Part shown: positions 10,747 through 22,077 of the stretch, one piece after another
Layout of the letters: each line of letters opens with the position of its first letter
Position numbering within the stretch: the first letter of the stretch is position 1
NCBI GenBank assembly: GCA_037952775.1
Contig: JBANAY010000003.1
Span: 20,770,001 to 20,834,000 of the forward strand
Length of the DNA stretch: 64,000 bases
Origin: Clonostachys chloroleuca
Taxonomy: Eukaryota > Ascomycota > Sordariomycetes > Hypocreales > Bionectriaceae
Direction: 5' to 3'
Made by a program: the position numbers and the translations under genes
The notes under the pieces: generated by a model
Told to the model about the DNA's origin: nothing
Seen by the model: the letters and a program-made list of their open reading frames with translations, nothing else
Database searches by the model: none

Positions 10747-12479
10747 CTATTTCTGGGTAGGCATGACAACACTAGCCTTTGCAGCCTGGTCATCCTCGGC
10801 CTTCCACAAGGAGGTGACTGTCTTGGTCTGGGTGTAGAAGTTGATACCGGGCTTGCCGTAAAATGTGCTGACACCACCTCCCGCAATAGATTTCTTATTG
10901 CCAGTGAAGCTGAACATGGGCAGAGGGACGGGGATAGGAACATTCACACCCAATTGCCCAGCCTCAATGTTCTTTCGGAAGTACTCGGCAGATGATCCAT
11001 TTTCAGTGAAGATCGCAACTCCGTTACCATACTCGTTCTTGTTGATCAACTCAACAGCCTCGTTGAGAGTATCAACCTTGAGGCAAACAAGAACGGGTCC
11101 AAAGATCTCCTCTTTATAGCAGGTCATGTCGGGGGTCACATCAGTGATGATGGTAGGTCCAACCCAGTTGCCATTGGGGTACTTGGCCGGCTTGTAGCCA
11201 CGTCCATCGAGAACGATCTTAGCGCCCTCCTTCTCAGCAGAGGCAATCAGGCTCTCAATGCGAGCCTTGCTCTCTGGGGAGATGACGGGGCCTAGGTCGG
11301 CGCCGTCCTCGAAACCAGCATCGACCTTGAGGGCCTTGGCACGCTCAACGAGATCAGGCAGCCACTTTTGGGTCTCATCACCGATGAAAACGAGGGTGCT
11401 GAGAGCCATGCATCGCTGTCCGGCGGCTCCAAAAGCAGCTCCGGCTACTGCGTTAAGGAAGTGGTTCTTATTACAGTCTGGGAGAACAGCAGCGTGGTTC
11501 TTGGCACCAAGATTAGCCTGAACGCGCTTTCCGTTAGCTGATCCGCGTGTGAAAATATATTCGCCAGCCTTGTTGCCACCAACGAAGCTGATAGCCTTGA
11601 TTGCAGGCTCATCGATGATGAAGTTGACAGCGTCGTGGCTGCCGTGAATAATATTGACCACACCCTCAGGGAAACCGGCCTTCTTAACAAGCTCCGCAAG
11701 GATGATGGCAGCTCCAGGGTCACGCTCCGAGGGCTTGAGGATCAGAGTGTTTCCAGTAACGGTGGCAATGGGGATACACCAAAGAGGGATCATAGCGGGG
11801 AAGTCTGGAAAAGTGTTAGCAACTATAGTCGGGCAGATAGGTTGAGGAATTGGTACATACTGAAGGGGCAGATAGCTGCAGTAACACCCAAAGGCTCACG
11901 GTAAGAGCGAGTTTCCATGTCCTTGGCGACCTCAAGCAAGTCACCCTTGAGAAGTTCAGGCGCGGCACATGCAGCCTCAGCAACCTGAAGTCCGCGAAGA
12001 ACATCGCCCTTGGCGTCGGCGAAGGTCTTTCCCTGCTCCAGGGTGATGCTTGCGGCTAGGCGATCATGGTTCTCCTTAATCAGCTGGACAAATTTGAACA
12101 TGATTTGCTGGCGGTGCAGGACGCTGGTCTTCTTCCATGACTCGAAGGCCTTCTCAGCACTCTCAACGGCTTTCTTCATCTCCTCACTGGTCATCTGAGG
12201 GACTCGGGTGACGAGGTTGTTTGTGGCAGGATCATGCAGATCAATGAACTTGGTTGTGGAGGACTGAACAAACTTGTTGTCCAGGAAGTAAGGGGTGTTC
12301 TGGACATCTTGAATCTTCTCATGGTTGGTGATGTATGTTCTGAACTGGAAGGCCAGTCTTGCCTGCTTTGGCAGAGCAGATTGGCGAACAGCAAAGGGGG
12401 ATGCTGAGCTCAGGCCGTTCCCACGGGGAACAGCCTTGGAGGCCTTGGCACAAACACCTCGTGAAGCGAAGCGACGCAT
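10747..12479 (-). CDS. methylmalonate/malonate-semialdehyde dehydrogenase (CoA-acylating), mitochondrial
   Basis: ALDH6-family enzyme oxidising methylmalonate semialdehyde to propionyl-CoA and malonate semialdehyde to acetyl-CoA in valine, pyrimidine and beta-alanine breakdown. Exons 12479-11861 and 11804-10747 (56-base intron) give 558 residues. The ATG at 12479 starts an Arg/Ser/Ala-rich presequence of about 50 residues, as for mitochondrial import. The catalytic cysteine is in GQRCMALS. The glutamate of ordinary ALDHs (LELGGK) is replaced by asparagine in ANLGAKNH, the hallmark of the CoA-dependent ALDH6 class. The C-terminal KEEIFGPV and the proline-rich [13 protein letters not shown] segment are intact. 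It is divergent from the aminotransferase gene, and the two reactions can be consecutive. Confidence 0.95.
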
Positions 12480-13457
12480 TGTGAGTACCACCAGAGTCTA
12501 GAGCAATAAAGGTTGTATGACCGCAACTTTTCAATGGTAAAGATCAAAAATGCGAAAAGAAGTGAGAAAAAAGTAAACTGGCTTTCTCAGGACGAACAAG
12601 TGTTGAGGCAAGGTCTCTTTTATCTGTTCCCCGCGTTGAGCCTGCTGTAACCGGCTCCCTTCCCGTTGCCTCTGGGCATGCCTCCGTACCTCCGCTAACG
12701 AAAATGCACCTCAGACCAGGGGCATGAGAGCAAAATCCATCTGGCGCCTTGGCCCCATCGCTTTGGGACCACAATGGAGCGTTGTGTCGTCTCGTCGACA
12801 ACTGAAATGGCTAGGCCCCTAAATGTGCAGCGTGCTAATCTGGCAAGTGCCTCTGTATTGCCCTCTCCGACTTCGGCATCGCCTCCGTGGTAGGGCAAGT
12901 TACACCGCAAGACACACCCCTCAGTGGGCTCTCCTCCACTGTATCTCGCGTTATCGCACGCAAGAACCTCGCTGCGCTCACCCCTCTACAGGTACATGCC
13001 TCCACTACCGCTTAGGGGCGCGGGGCCCGCTAAGCTGCCGCCCTGGACGCTGAACCGCCCCGTGATACAGTCGATAACGAATCTAGTGCATCATCCAAAA
13101 TGATAAGCCTTCTAGACAAGTTCCAAACCGAGCTTCCTTCACACACGTTGCCACAAGATAACGCAGTGAAGCACCCTCCGGCACCCATTTCCATTAGCAA
13201 TTGGTCCGTTTTCTTGACACATTGCTCTCACAATCCATGTCTTGTCCAATGTACATCGTACACACCGGGCCGGCCTGCCAGGTCCTCGTTGCTCCAGAAT
13301 GTAGTTGCCCAAACTCAGACGCTTGTATTAAATAGGATCTATGAGGGGACTCTACCCACTGTGTTTCGCTTCTTCATAGTCTTTCATTCTTCACTCTTCT
13401 GCTCTTCCCCCTCATTCTCCCACTCCCACAAGAAAGGACGACTTCACAGCATCCATT
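12480..13457. promoter_or_regulatory. bidirectional promoter of the semialdehyde dehydrogenase / aminotransferase pair
   Basis: A 978-base region flanked by two 5' ends. The last 80 bases before the aminotransferase ATG are strongly CT-rich (13375-13430), a usual fungal start-site context. Co-regulation of the pair is inferred from the arrangement. Confidence 0.6.
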
Positions 13458-15014
13458 ATGTCTCTCGCACGGGCTCGAGTCCTTGGCCGCCCAGCCCTGG
13501 CAGTATCCAGGGGGCGCTGCTTTGCTACCAGCAGCATCAGGGCCGCTACTGGTCCCTTTTACGCTGGTGAACCTTCTGGGCCTCAGGTGAAGACAACTAT
13601 CCCAGGCCCAAAAAGCCAGAAGCTCCTCCAGGAACTCGACACAGTGTTTGACACCAGGAGCTTGAACATGATTTGCGACTTCACAAAGAGCCACGGAAAC
13701 TATCTGTCTGATCCCGATGGCAATATTCTTCTCGACGTGTGAGTTCTCGGCCGCACGCTAAGTTGGCTCAAAATAAGCAACTAGAGCTAACTCACAATGA
13801 CCAGTTTCGCTCAGATCGCATCCATCCCCTTGGGATACAACAACCCAGAGCTTCTCAAGATTGCGTCCTCGCCTGAAATGGCCAGCGGGATCGTGAACCG
13901 CCCTGCTCTGGGCAGCTTTCCCTCGCATGACTGGGCTGACCTTCTCAAGACTGGCCTGCTCCGTGCCGCCCCCAAGGGTCTTGACCAGGTCTTCACAGCC
14001 ATGGCTGGTTCAGACGCCAACGAAACTGCATTCAAGGCTGCTTTCATGTACCGCCGCCAGATTGAGCGAGGTGGGCCAGAGGTTGACTTCACTCCTGAGG
14101 AACTTGCATCAGTCATGGACAACAAAGCTCCTGGCGCCGCACAGCTCTCCATCCTGTCTTTCAAGACTGGCTTCCACGGCCGTCTTCTCGGCAGTCTTTC
14201 CACAACTCGCTCAAAGGCAATTCACAAGGTTGATATCCCAGCCTTTGATTGGCCTCAGGCTACATTCCCCCAGCTCAAGTATCCTTTGGAGGATAACGCA
14301 GCGGAGAACGCCCGCATCGAGCAGGCTAGCTTGGACGAAGTTGAGCATTTAATTACATCATGGCATCTGCCTCCCGCCGCCGTTGTTGTTGAGCCTATCC
14401 AGAGTGAGGGAGGCGACAACCACGCCAGCCCCGAGTTCTTCCAGAAGCTGCGAGCCCTCACCAAGAAACATAATGTGCTCCTCATTGTAGATGAGGTGCA
14501 AACTGGTGTTGGAGCCACAGGAAAGTTCTGGGCCCACGACCACTGGAACCTCCAGGACCCTCCTGACCTGGTCACCTTCTCCAAGAAGGCACAGGCAGCA
14601 GGCTTCTACTTTGGTAACCCAGGTCTGCGACCAAACAAGCCCTACCGCCAGTTCAACACTTGGATGGGAGACCCCGTCCGAGCTCTGCTCTTCCGTGGTA
14701 TCATCAACGAGATTGAGAAGCACGATCTCGTCAATCACACCGCCAAGGTCGGTAACTACCTGTTCGAGAGCCTCGAGGGTCTTGCTCGCAAGTATCCCGA
14801 GCACTTCCAGAACCTCCGTGGCAAGGACCGTGGCACATTCATTGCCTTCGACAGCCCTAAGCGCGACGAGATCTTGAAGAAGGCCAAGGAGTTTGGTGTG
14901 AACATGGGAGGCAGCGGAGCTAATGCTGTAAGACTACGACCTATGCTTGTCTTCCAGAAGCACCACGCAGATATTCTGCTTGAGACTCTGGAGAAGGTCG
15001 TAAAATCAATTTAA
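13458..15014 (+). CDS. 4-aminobutyrate aminotransferase, mitochondrial
   Basis: Class III PLP enzyme transferring the amino group of GABA (often also beta-alanine) to 2-oxoglutarate, giving succinate (or malonate) semialdehyde. Exons 13458-13738 and 13805-15014 join in phase to 496 residues, typical for GatA/Uga1. The N-terminus is Arg/Ser/Ala-rich, consistent with mitochondrial import. PLP-site features: VVVEPIQSEGG, the aspartate in LLIVDEVQTGVGATG, and the Schiff-base lysine in VTFSKKAQAAGFY. All conserved segments are intact and no frame break is seen. It shares a promoter region with the semialdehyde dehydrogenase, supporting a beta-alanine to acetyl-CoA route as well as GABA use. Confidence 0.95.
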
Positions 15015-16237
15015 ATAAAGCGTTTAATTAGGTGTGAAAAATTAATTGAGTTCTTGATTCCAACTACTTGTTCTTCCCCATCGTGTGCAGCCGTGGCTTC
15101 AACAAGACTAAAAGTTGTCAGATGTGTCTTCTGATACTCACCATCCTCCGATGGCGACTTGTATTGGGCTCAATGACAGATGCTGAGTTGCCACTCTATA
15201 GCGAAACCCTCTCAAGGTTTCACTATCGCACAGCTGTGCCTTGTAGCGGGCGCCCCATTGGTCGGAACCGGAAAAAAACACTCATGAACATGACCATGCT
15301 TGGACCCAGACTCTGTGCCATTGTCGGTGAATGGCGAGACCAAGCTAAGGTGAGGGTGTAGGATCCCGCGCACAAGCGAAAGAAGACCGACCGATATCGG
15401 GTTTCCCCCACACTTGAGACAACTGACATCTGGTCTGGGGCAGGCTACCAAATCAAGAACGGTGAATTGGCAAGCTGCTAGGAAGCTGCTCTCCTTTGGC
15501 CTTACCTTTTCGGACTAGCATCACTCAGAAGTATCTTTCTCAATTGGCTTGGCCCATCTGGAAAGGCTGGCCTCGCGATGGGTTGCCAGGGAGGAGGACG
15601 CCTGGTAGGGGGCGTGTACATTAGATCGGTACCTGCTCTCAATCGGCCTGACTCTTCAGGAATAGCTCCAAATGCGCCCCATGCTGAAGATTGCCCTTCT
15701 CCGATATCAGATATCATACCAGCCCCTCGTTCTCCTTTGGCCTCCCCTTTAAGGTTAGTTCGATCACAGATAGCAGATCTCGGCAGCTTGGAGGACATTC
15801 GTTTTCCATGGCCGGGGCGAACACGATTCCAGCACGTGGAGGCGGCTCTAGGTCTCGACTTCAATTGCTCTCGTCTCGCAGGCTCCAGTTTCGCGGGGTA
15901 ATTCCGAGATACGCCGGTATCTTCGATGCTGACTCATGGCCTCGTCGTGATACGCGCATCCGACTGCATCTCTGCATCCTCCGTCACCCATAGCACTCCC
16001 ACCTCGAACCGCCAGACGTCGTTCTTCTTCCCCTATGGCTGTCGTATCAAGTCCGCACTCTACGCAATCATGAATGAATCCCCACAAACCGACTCCTGGA
16101 ACAACGATATCATCTGGTCCCTAATCTAACAACCCTGCAACATCGACCAACTCCCCACCAAACACAGGGCACCCCAACAACCCTCTCCCTCCCTCCGTCC
16201 CTCCTCTCACGGGCTTCGATAATCAAAAGACCGACAT
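15015..16237. other. intergenic before Zn2Cys6 regulator
   Basis: About 1.2 kb without a supportable gene. The right half (15690-16230) is CT-rich and probably forms the promoter and leader of the regulator at 16238. Several overlapping short frames exist but none shows a domain. Confidence 0.5.
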
Positions 16238-18031
16238 ATGCCGCCACAGAAGCGTCCATACATCCCGAAAACGAAAGGTACGTGCTGTTTGTGATTCGCA
16301 ATAGCGCGTGGAAGAAGGCACTAGCTTAGACGCCGACAGGCTGCTACCAATGCTCACGACGACGGGTCAATTGCGACCGAGCCGAGCCCCAATGCCAGAA
16401 ATGTCTCTCTCGCGGTCTGGAGTGCAGCGGATTGGGCGTGCGACATCGATTCGAGAATGGAGTTGCCTCGCGGGGCAATTGGGCCGGCAAGGCTGATATG
16501 CAAGCCATCTATGAAGAGTACAGCCCCTCCATCCCCCGCCACTCGCATGATACGCTTGGACTGACAGTCATCACTCTGCAGTGAAAAGGATGGCGTGCTG
16601 ATTCGAAGAGCCCGAAAACGAGACCTTGCTCGACAAGGAAACACGACGAAACGAGTGGCCAAAGCCACAAACAGACAATCCAACGAGAGCGAGACAACAC
16701 GAAACGACGAGGAAACCCAAATAACCGCTCCAGCAGTGGCCGATATTGTCTTAGAGGAATACGCCATCGACCCCATACCAGAACCGCTGGATCTTGAGGA
16801 AAGTTTCGAGGAAGTTATATCAACGAATGCTCTTGAATTGTACTCTGCATCATCATCGGCTCAAATGGTGGGTGAGCTTTGCTCGTCAAGTGGCTACGAC
16901 ATTCCATGGCCAATTCCAAGCAATATCCCGTCATGGAAGACGCAATTGTTCCAACTCTGTGGGTACTCCATGCCCGTTGCTATCCCGCGACCTGCTAACA
17001 AATGGCCTCAAAGTTTCCCAGCATATCAGCTATGAGATGGTCGCCGTGGATGGCCTCCACAATGGCTGGCGGCATCTCATTCTCCCTTTCGCCCAGCATG
17101 ACGAACTGGTCATGAACGCCGTCTTAACTGTCTCCGCGTTCCATTTCCGATTGAACGTGCTTGGGTCAGATCGATATCAATTTGGCAGCTCGCCCCAGTG
17201 CATCCCCGATCCGAACGAGCTGTACAAGAATGTGATATCCGGTTTGAAGCAGCAACACCAACTGGATGCATGCAACATCGAAAAGAAGCATTCCGTTCTG
17301 ATGACAATTCTTGTCTTGATTGTGGGAACGATGGTGACCGGGCGCTCTGACTTCCCGTTCCTATTCCGGATGCTAGAATCGGCCCTGCAGGCGGTCGGTG
17401 GCGACGATGTCCTGGGCAGCAGTGATGCCGCTGCTTTTATCCTTTCACAGGTCAACAAGTGCGTCCCCGATAACTCCAATGATTTACTCACATCAAGAAG
17501 GAACTAACTAGTGACATTAGGTTGCGCGTCTACTCTGCTCCCCTTCTGAACGAAGAGACTGCGCTGCAGGTCATATCCTCTCCAATGAGCGCTGCGCAGC
17601 TCCTGAATAGTCTCAGCCATAAGCTATCGTTCAATCCAGAGAGCGCTGTGGTGCTCTCATTTGTGAACGACCTGGTCCAGCAAGCCCTCGACATCTACCT
17701 TCACCAGTTCTTCTTCGTTGGCTCGACGCCTACCGAGACGGACGTGGCAGATTCCATTGCCCGTGTTCAGCACTTCAAAGAAACATTGGAGGCCTACCCG
17801 GCCGGTGCGCCTGGCGAACAGGTGCTGATCTGGGCATCTTTTGTTGCGGCGTCCGGGAGCCAGACAGAGGAGCACATGGAGTTCTTCGAGAACGTCTTCC
17901 TCAGGCACTATGCGCGCAACGGGTTTGGCAATATTCGACGCGCCCTGGAGTATCTACGCAAGGTTTGGGCTCGAGAGCCCGGTATGAGGTGGACCTCACT
18001 CTTGGCCGATGCGAAATTTCTCGTCATGTGA
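16238..18031 (+). CDS. Zn2Cys6 transcription factor, five exons
   Basis: Nuclear regulator of 516 residues built from exons 16238-16277, 16340-16517, 16582-16958, 17014-17458 and 17521-18031; all junctions keep phase and have GT..AG ends. The cluster starts at residue 15: CYQCSRRRVNCDRAEPQCQ followed by C-x6-C. A basic linker rich in Arg, Lys and Thr follows, then a C-terminal region with the pattern of Fungal_trans_2 proteins (YEMVAVDGLHNGWRHLILP, repeated HxxALL-type helices, FxNVFLRHYARNGFGN). The first exon codes only 13 residues, so a gene finder would easily miss the DNA-binding part. Targets are unknown. The neighbouring GABA/beta-alanine genes are a candidate by position only. Confidence 0.88.
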
Positions 18032-21000
18032 AGAGTCTTTTCGCGTTGCAACGGATGATGAGAGTACCAGCCCAGGTAATTTATGTCTATCGAGCCGATG
18101 GAGGATATTAAGGATTCTGGTTGGAACAGCCACTCGGGACTTTCTGCACATTCTCATGCTCTAGGCTTCCCATAATCGCAGCCATATCCGGGCAGGCGGT
18201 AAATACCGGCCAAAGCAAGACATGAGAGGCTGAACAAGAGAAAGCGTACGCACAATTGGTCACAGGCGAGGACAAATGCGCCGCCGACAGCTTGGTATGC
18301 AGACAAGTTCCGTCCTTCAGGTTGAGCATCTCTCGAGACCAGATCCCATCGGTATCCACGAAGTCGACCAACTCACAAAGTCGCCCGCCGCTTCAACGCC
18401 TACTATATCCATGCCGCCAAGGTCCAGAAACTGAAGGAATGTTATCGCAGGGGGGACACAAAGAGAGAGGAAGAAAGGGGCGGCAGCATCAGAGTTTGAA
18501 AACTCTTCAGTGCCGCTAGACACATTGTCCCATCTTTCCGGGAGGCTGTTTCGACACCATCAAAGAGATGCAGCTTATACGAAGGCTACTTTCAATAAAT
18601 TTTTGTAAGTATCAATATCGGCCTAAATCTCAGTGGCCATATTCCAGTTAGTGCAACTCGTGCTCAGGAAGGAATAATACATTTATCAATGAATATTTCT
18701 CCATACATTTTTCAAAAACTTCCAAGATAATTGCGCTACTAAGGTACATTACAAGTCAGCTACCAACACTTCCAACTTGAAAAACTGGGAGGACGTAACA
18801 GCAGCGATACGCCAGAAAGCAAGCACGACCACTACGTAGCGCTGAGTCTCACGGCTGTTACTGCTGAATGCGACTTGGATTACTGCTTACACATCTTCAA
18901 CTGCTGTGAAAGCTTATGCATCGACGGGAACAGGCAACCTGCATGCTGTGCAGGTGGAGCAGCAGCACAGCCCAGGCCTGAGAAAGAGAAGCCATGCGCA
19001 CCGCCACCACAGTACTTACTGGGCGTAATGGCTAGATGTTTGATGTCTTGTTTGAAGAAAAAAAAGCCCCATTGTCATACCATTGTGACTGCATCCCTCG
19101 AGGGCATGCTCCAGCTAGGCAAGAAACTTTGGCTAAGTGCGCCTCCCTCAGAGCACACGCCCACACATTGTCCAGCAATATAAACTGAACAACCCCAGGT
19201 TTTTAAAAAAAAAGAAAAAAATTCTTCAAGACCAAACCGACACGCTGCACTTACTCAACCGAAATTGTGTCCCTCAAATTCTTGTGGTCGGTCAACATCC
19301 GGCCGCATGCACAGCACTCGACTCACGATGCGTCTCCGCCTCTCATCGTCAAAGAAGCAAGATGGCGTCCAGGAAAATCCAGGCCTCCAAGCTGAGAAAT
19401 TTAGCAAAATGTCTGCCGCCAGCTCAAAGGATGGTAGGCCAGGCCTGTTTTCCCGAAAACGAGAAAGGCAAACGGGCAATGAATCATTTCGCGTCCTCGG
19501 CTTCTACACATCATCCGGGTCACCGCTCCCTCCGATCCCAGCTCACTGGTATTCTAAGCCCACCGTATTGGAACCTCCCCCCTCTGGCCTCGAGGATGGT
19601 CGAGAAAATCCTCAGTGAGAGACAAGATGGTTCCTGGGAGCTCAAAAGTCTTGTTTCCTGGGTCCAAGATCTTGCCCCAGGTCATTGTTACGGCGGCAGA
19701 TTGAGGATCGAAAGGTTCAAGATAGACGTTGATAAAATGGAATTCAAATATGGGATACACCGGTGGCCCAAAGCGCTCCTTCACCTACGAACCAGCTCAA
19801 CTTGACTTGAAACAAGCGGCAGCTGACTGATATGGTGGCTGGCCCGATCCCAGAGACACGGAAGCACTTTACGAGGCCCCTCCGTAACTGACCGCAGTCG
19901 CGTAATCGTCAGACGACCCGAAAGCCCGGTGGCTGCGACAGCCCGCCAAGTTACAGATTTTGATACTTGTTCCAAGTTTGAGATTTAATCGCCTGAGAGT
20001 TTCATCTAGAGAGCAGCCGACAGCTCAACGACAAACATTTGATACCTGGATAAAAATCACTGGGAAGGAGCAAGCGTCACAAAGCGGCGCAGGACACCTG
20101 GAGTTCGTCGTATTCCATTAATAGCTGTTCGAAATATGTTTATGTAGCCTTGCTCTAATAAACCTCCAATTTGCCGACCTAACAGTCCAGAAGAGATAAT
20201 TCGCTGTAGGACTGAGTTACTCCCCCACGTGCGTAGGTATGAATGACTGCTGCTCCGGATTACAGTGACATGTCCTCAGCACGACAATAAATTCCCAAGC
20301 GAGCAACCTACATCCTTGGCAAAATCATCCAAGCAAGTGGGTACATAGTCATGTAATATTTGAATACAAGGACAGACGAGATGTTAGGCAATCGCTCCTA
20401 CGGCAAGTTGATCGTTCCCGAGCACCTCCTTACCCAGGCGTTCTTGCTATTTCTGTCTGCATCACAGCCTGATCCCTGCTGCAGCTGCATACTATTATGT
20501 GGGTGAACGGCAAGGGTGTATCTCGAAAATCGTCAAGCCTCCAATGTCTTCCAGCTTAGTACACCACATCACACAGATATTGAGGTAAATTGCAGATAAT
20601 ACCGCTGTTGAAGACGTATTAGACCTAACGAAACTTAATTTTCGATTATCGATACTCTCAACAACGAAAAAATCCAGAGAGTCGTAGAGATGTTGTCATG
20701 TGGCCCACGTGGGATATGGTGCGAGTCCCAGCGGAGTCAGCGACGTCACATCATCTGAGGTCGTTGATCCCTGGGCTGGAGCCCCCAATCTTAACCCCTA
20801 AGAGCAGATCCCAGGTAGCGTCGCCAGTGGGCAGCATCCACAATTACTGCTGCCGTTGCTAAAGATCACCGCCCTCCCAGCTCCCCTAAGTCACTTCTAA
20901 CAATTGAGGTTCCCTTATCTAGACCTGGAACGCAAGAAAGAAAACGTCGCTATTCGGAAAAAGCAATGTATATGAGAATCATGCGAGAAGTACAAAGCGA

Positions 21001-21307
21001 TCAACGGCGGGACCATACAATATTATACGTACCTCCGTCTGCTCCTCCCTGTCAAGGCTGGTAAAGATGGGGCAAAATCCATGTCAGCATCAGAAACAGA
21101 ATCTGGCACCCGTCTGCTCACGGCATACACTTACATAGCAAGTCAGGAAACCGAAAGCATTAGGAGACTCGAACGCGCGCGTCTTACAACGGCGTGGTTA
21201 ATTTTTAGATTTTTCCTTTTAATATCTACCGGCCCAGTCCACCTGGAGCCACCGACGACTTCTGTCTTGTTATTCTTCTCTCCACGCCTTCTCATTTCCT
21301 TTCTTCA
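18032..21307. other. long gene-poor stretch
   Basis: About 3.3 kb with no gene I can support. Short frames at 18108-18371 (minus), 19137-19805 (plus) and 19554-19784 (minus) have a protein-like composition but no motif or splice structure, and could be relics. The segment 19200-19225 is A-rich. The right part is AT-rich and leads into the repeat-bearing promoter of the next gene. Confidence 0.4.
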
Positions 21308-21436
21308 ATCAATAGCTGGTCTATTTCTTCGTTCTTAGCTATTTTAATCGATCAATAGCTGGTCTATTACTTCCCTTCTCTTTTCTTAAACCAGTAGCTG
21401 GGCTATTTTTATTTTCCAGTCAATAGCTGTGCTATT
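21308..21436 (+). promoter_or_regulatory. four copies of a near-palindromic AATAGC..GCTATT motif upstream of a membrane protein gene
   Basis: Copies of about 16 bases with consensus CAATAGCTGGTCTATT lie at 21310-21325, 21353-21368, 21392-21407 and 21421-21436, with a half site at 21336-21343. The last copy is a perfect inverted repeat, AATAGC-TGT-GCTATT. Spacing between copies is about 43, 39 and 29 bases, and the last copy ends 20 bases before the ATG at 21457. They are probably in the 5' leader or core promoter. They could be protein binding sites or RNA hairpins; the sequence alone does not decide. Confidence 0.65.
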
Positions 21437-21456
21437 GCAATAGAGAAGCATACATC

Positions 21457-22077
21457 ATGGCTTGCGCTCCAATTAGCAAGAGCTACATTTTCTTTACCAT
21501 CTTCCATGGTATCGCCTTCGTTTTTGCCCTAGCAGTATGCGGTATCTACGGTAGCGACATCCAACATTCTGCGAGAAATGAAGAGGATATCGACCCAAGG
21601 ATGGTGAGTGGACCAGTCTCCCAAAGCGCAGAATCAATCGGCGAGGAAGACATGACATGAGTTACAGTTGAACTAACAAGCCTGTTTAGGTCTTCGCCGT
21701 GGTTCTAGGTTCCATGTCTACCATGACATGTCTATTATACCTGATCCCCGGATTCTTGTATAACGCAAACCTCCTCATGACCTTCTGGGACCTGTTCCTG
21801 TTCGTGCTATGGATCACAGTGTTCGGACTTTTTGGCAAGGTTTGTTCCCCCGACTTGTCTCAACTGCTTTTGTTCTCATTACTAACTGGCCCTGTAGCTT
21901 TACATCAACAAGGACGCCGAGGGCGATCGAGACATTCAGCGCATGAAGGACGCAGTCTGGGTAGACTTGGTCAACGCGCTGACCTGGCTCTTCCTGGTCA
22001 TCGCCACTGCCTGCTACTGGCGCAAGAACCGCAACCGTGAGGACAAGGACAGAAATGCCCAACCCTCAAATGTCTAG
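21457..22077 (+). CDS. small four-helix membrane protein (MARVEL-like)
   Basis: Exons 21457-21603, 21690-21839 and 21898-22077 join in phase to 158 residues. Four hydrophobic segments are visible: about residues 9-30, 51-72, 77-98 and 125-145, with a charged loop (KDAEGDRDIQRMKDAVW) before the fourth and a basic/acidic hydrophilic tail. This topology and size match fungal MARVEL-domain proteins, which act in membrane apposition and vesicle traffic; the assignment rests on topology, not on a signature motif. A set of near-palindromic repeats stands directly upstream. Confidence 0.75.

Noticed and set aside
19137..19805. 222-codon plus-strand frame as a gene
   Set aside because: No motif, low-complexity Lys run near the start, no splice signals or coding-like codon bias.
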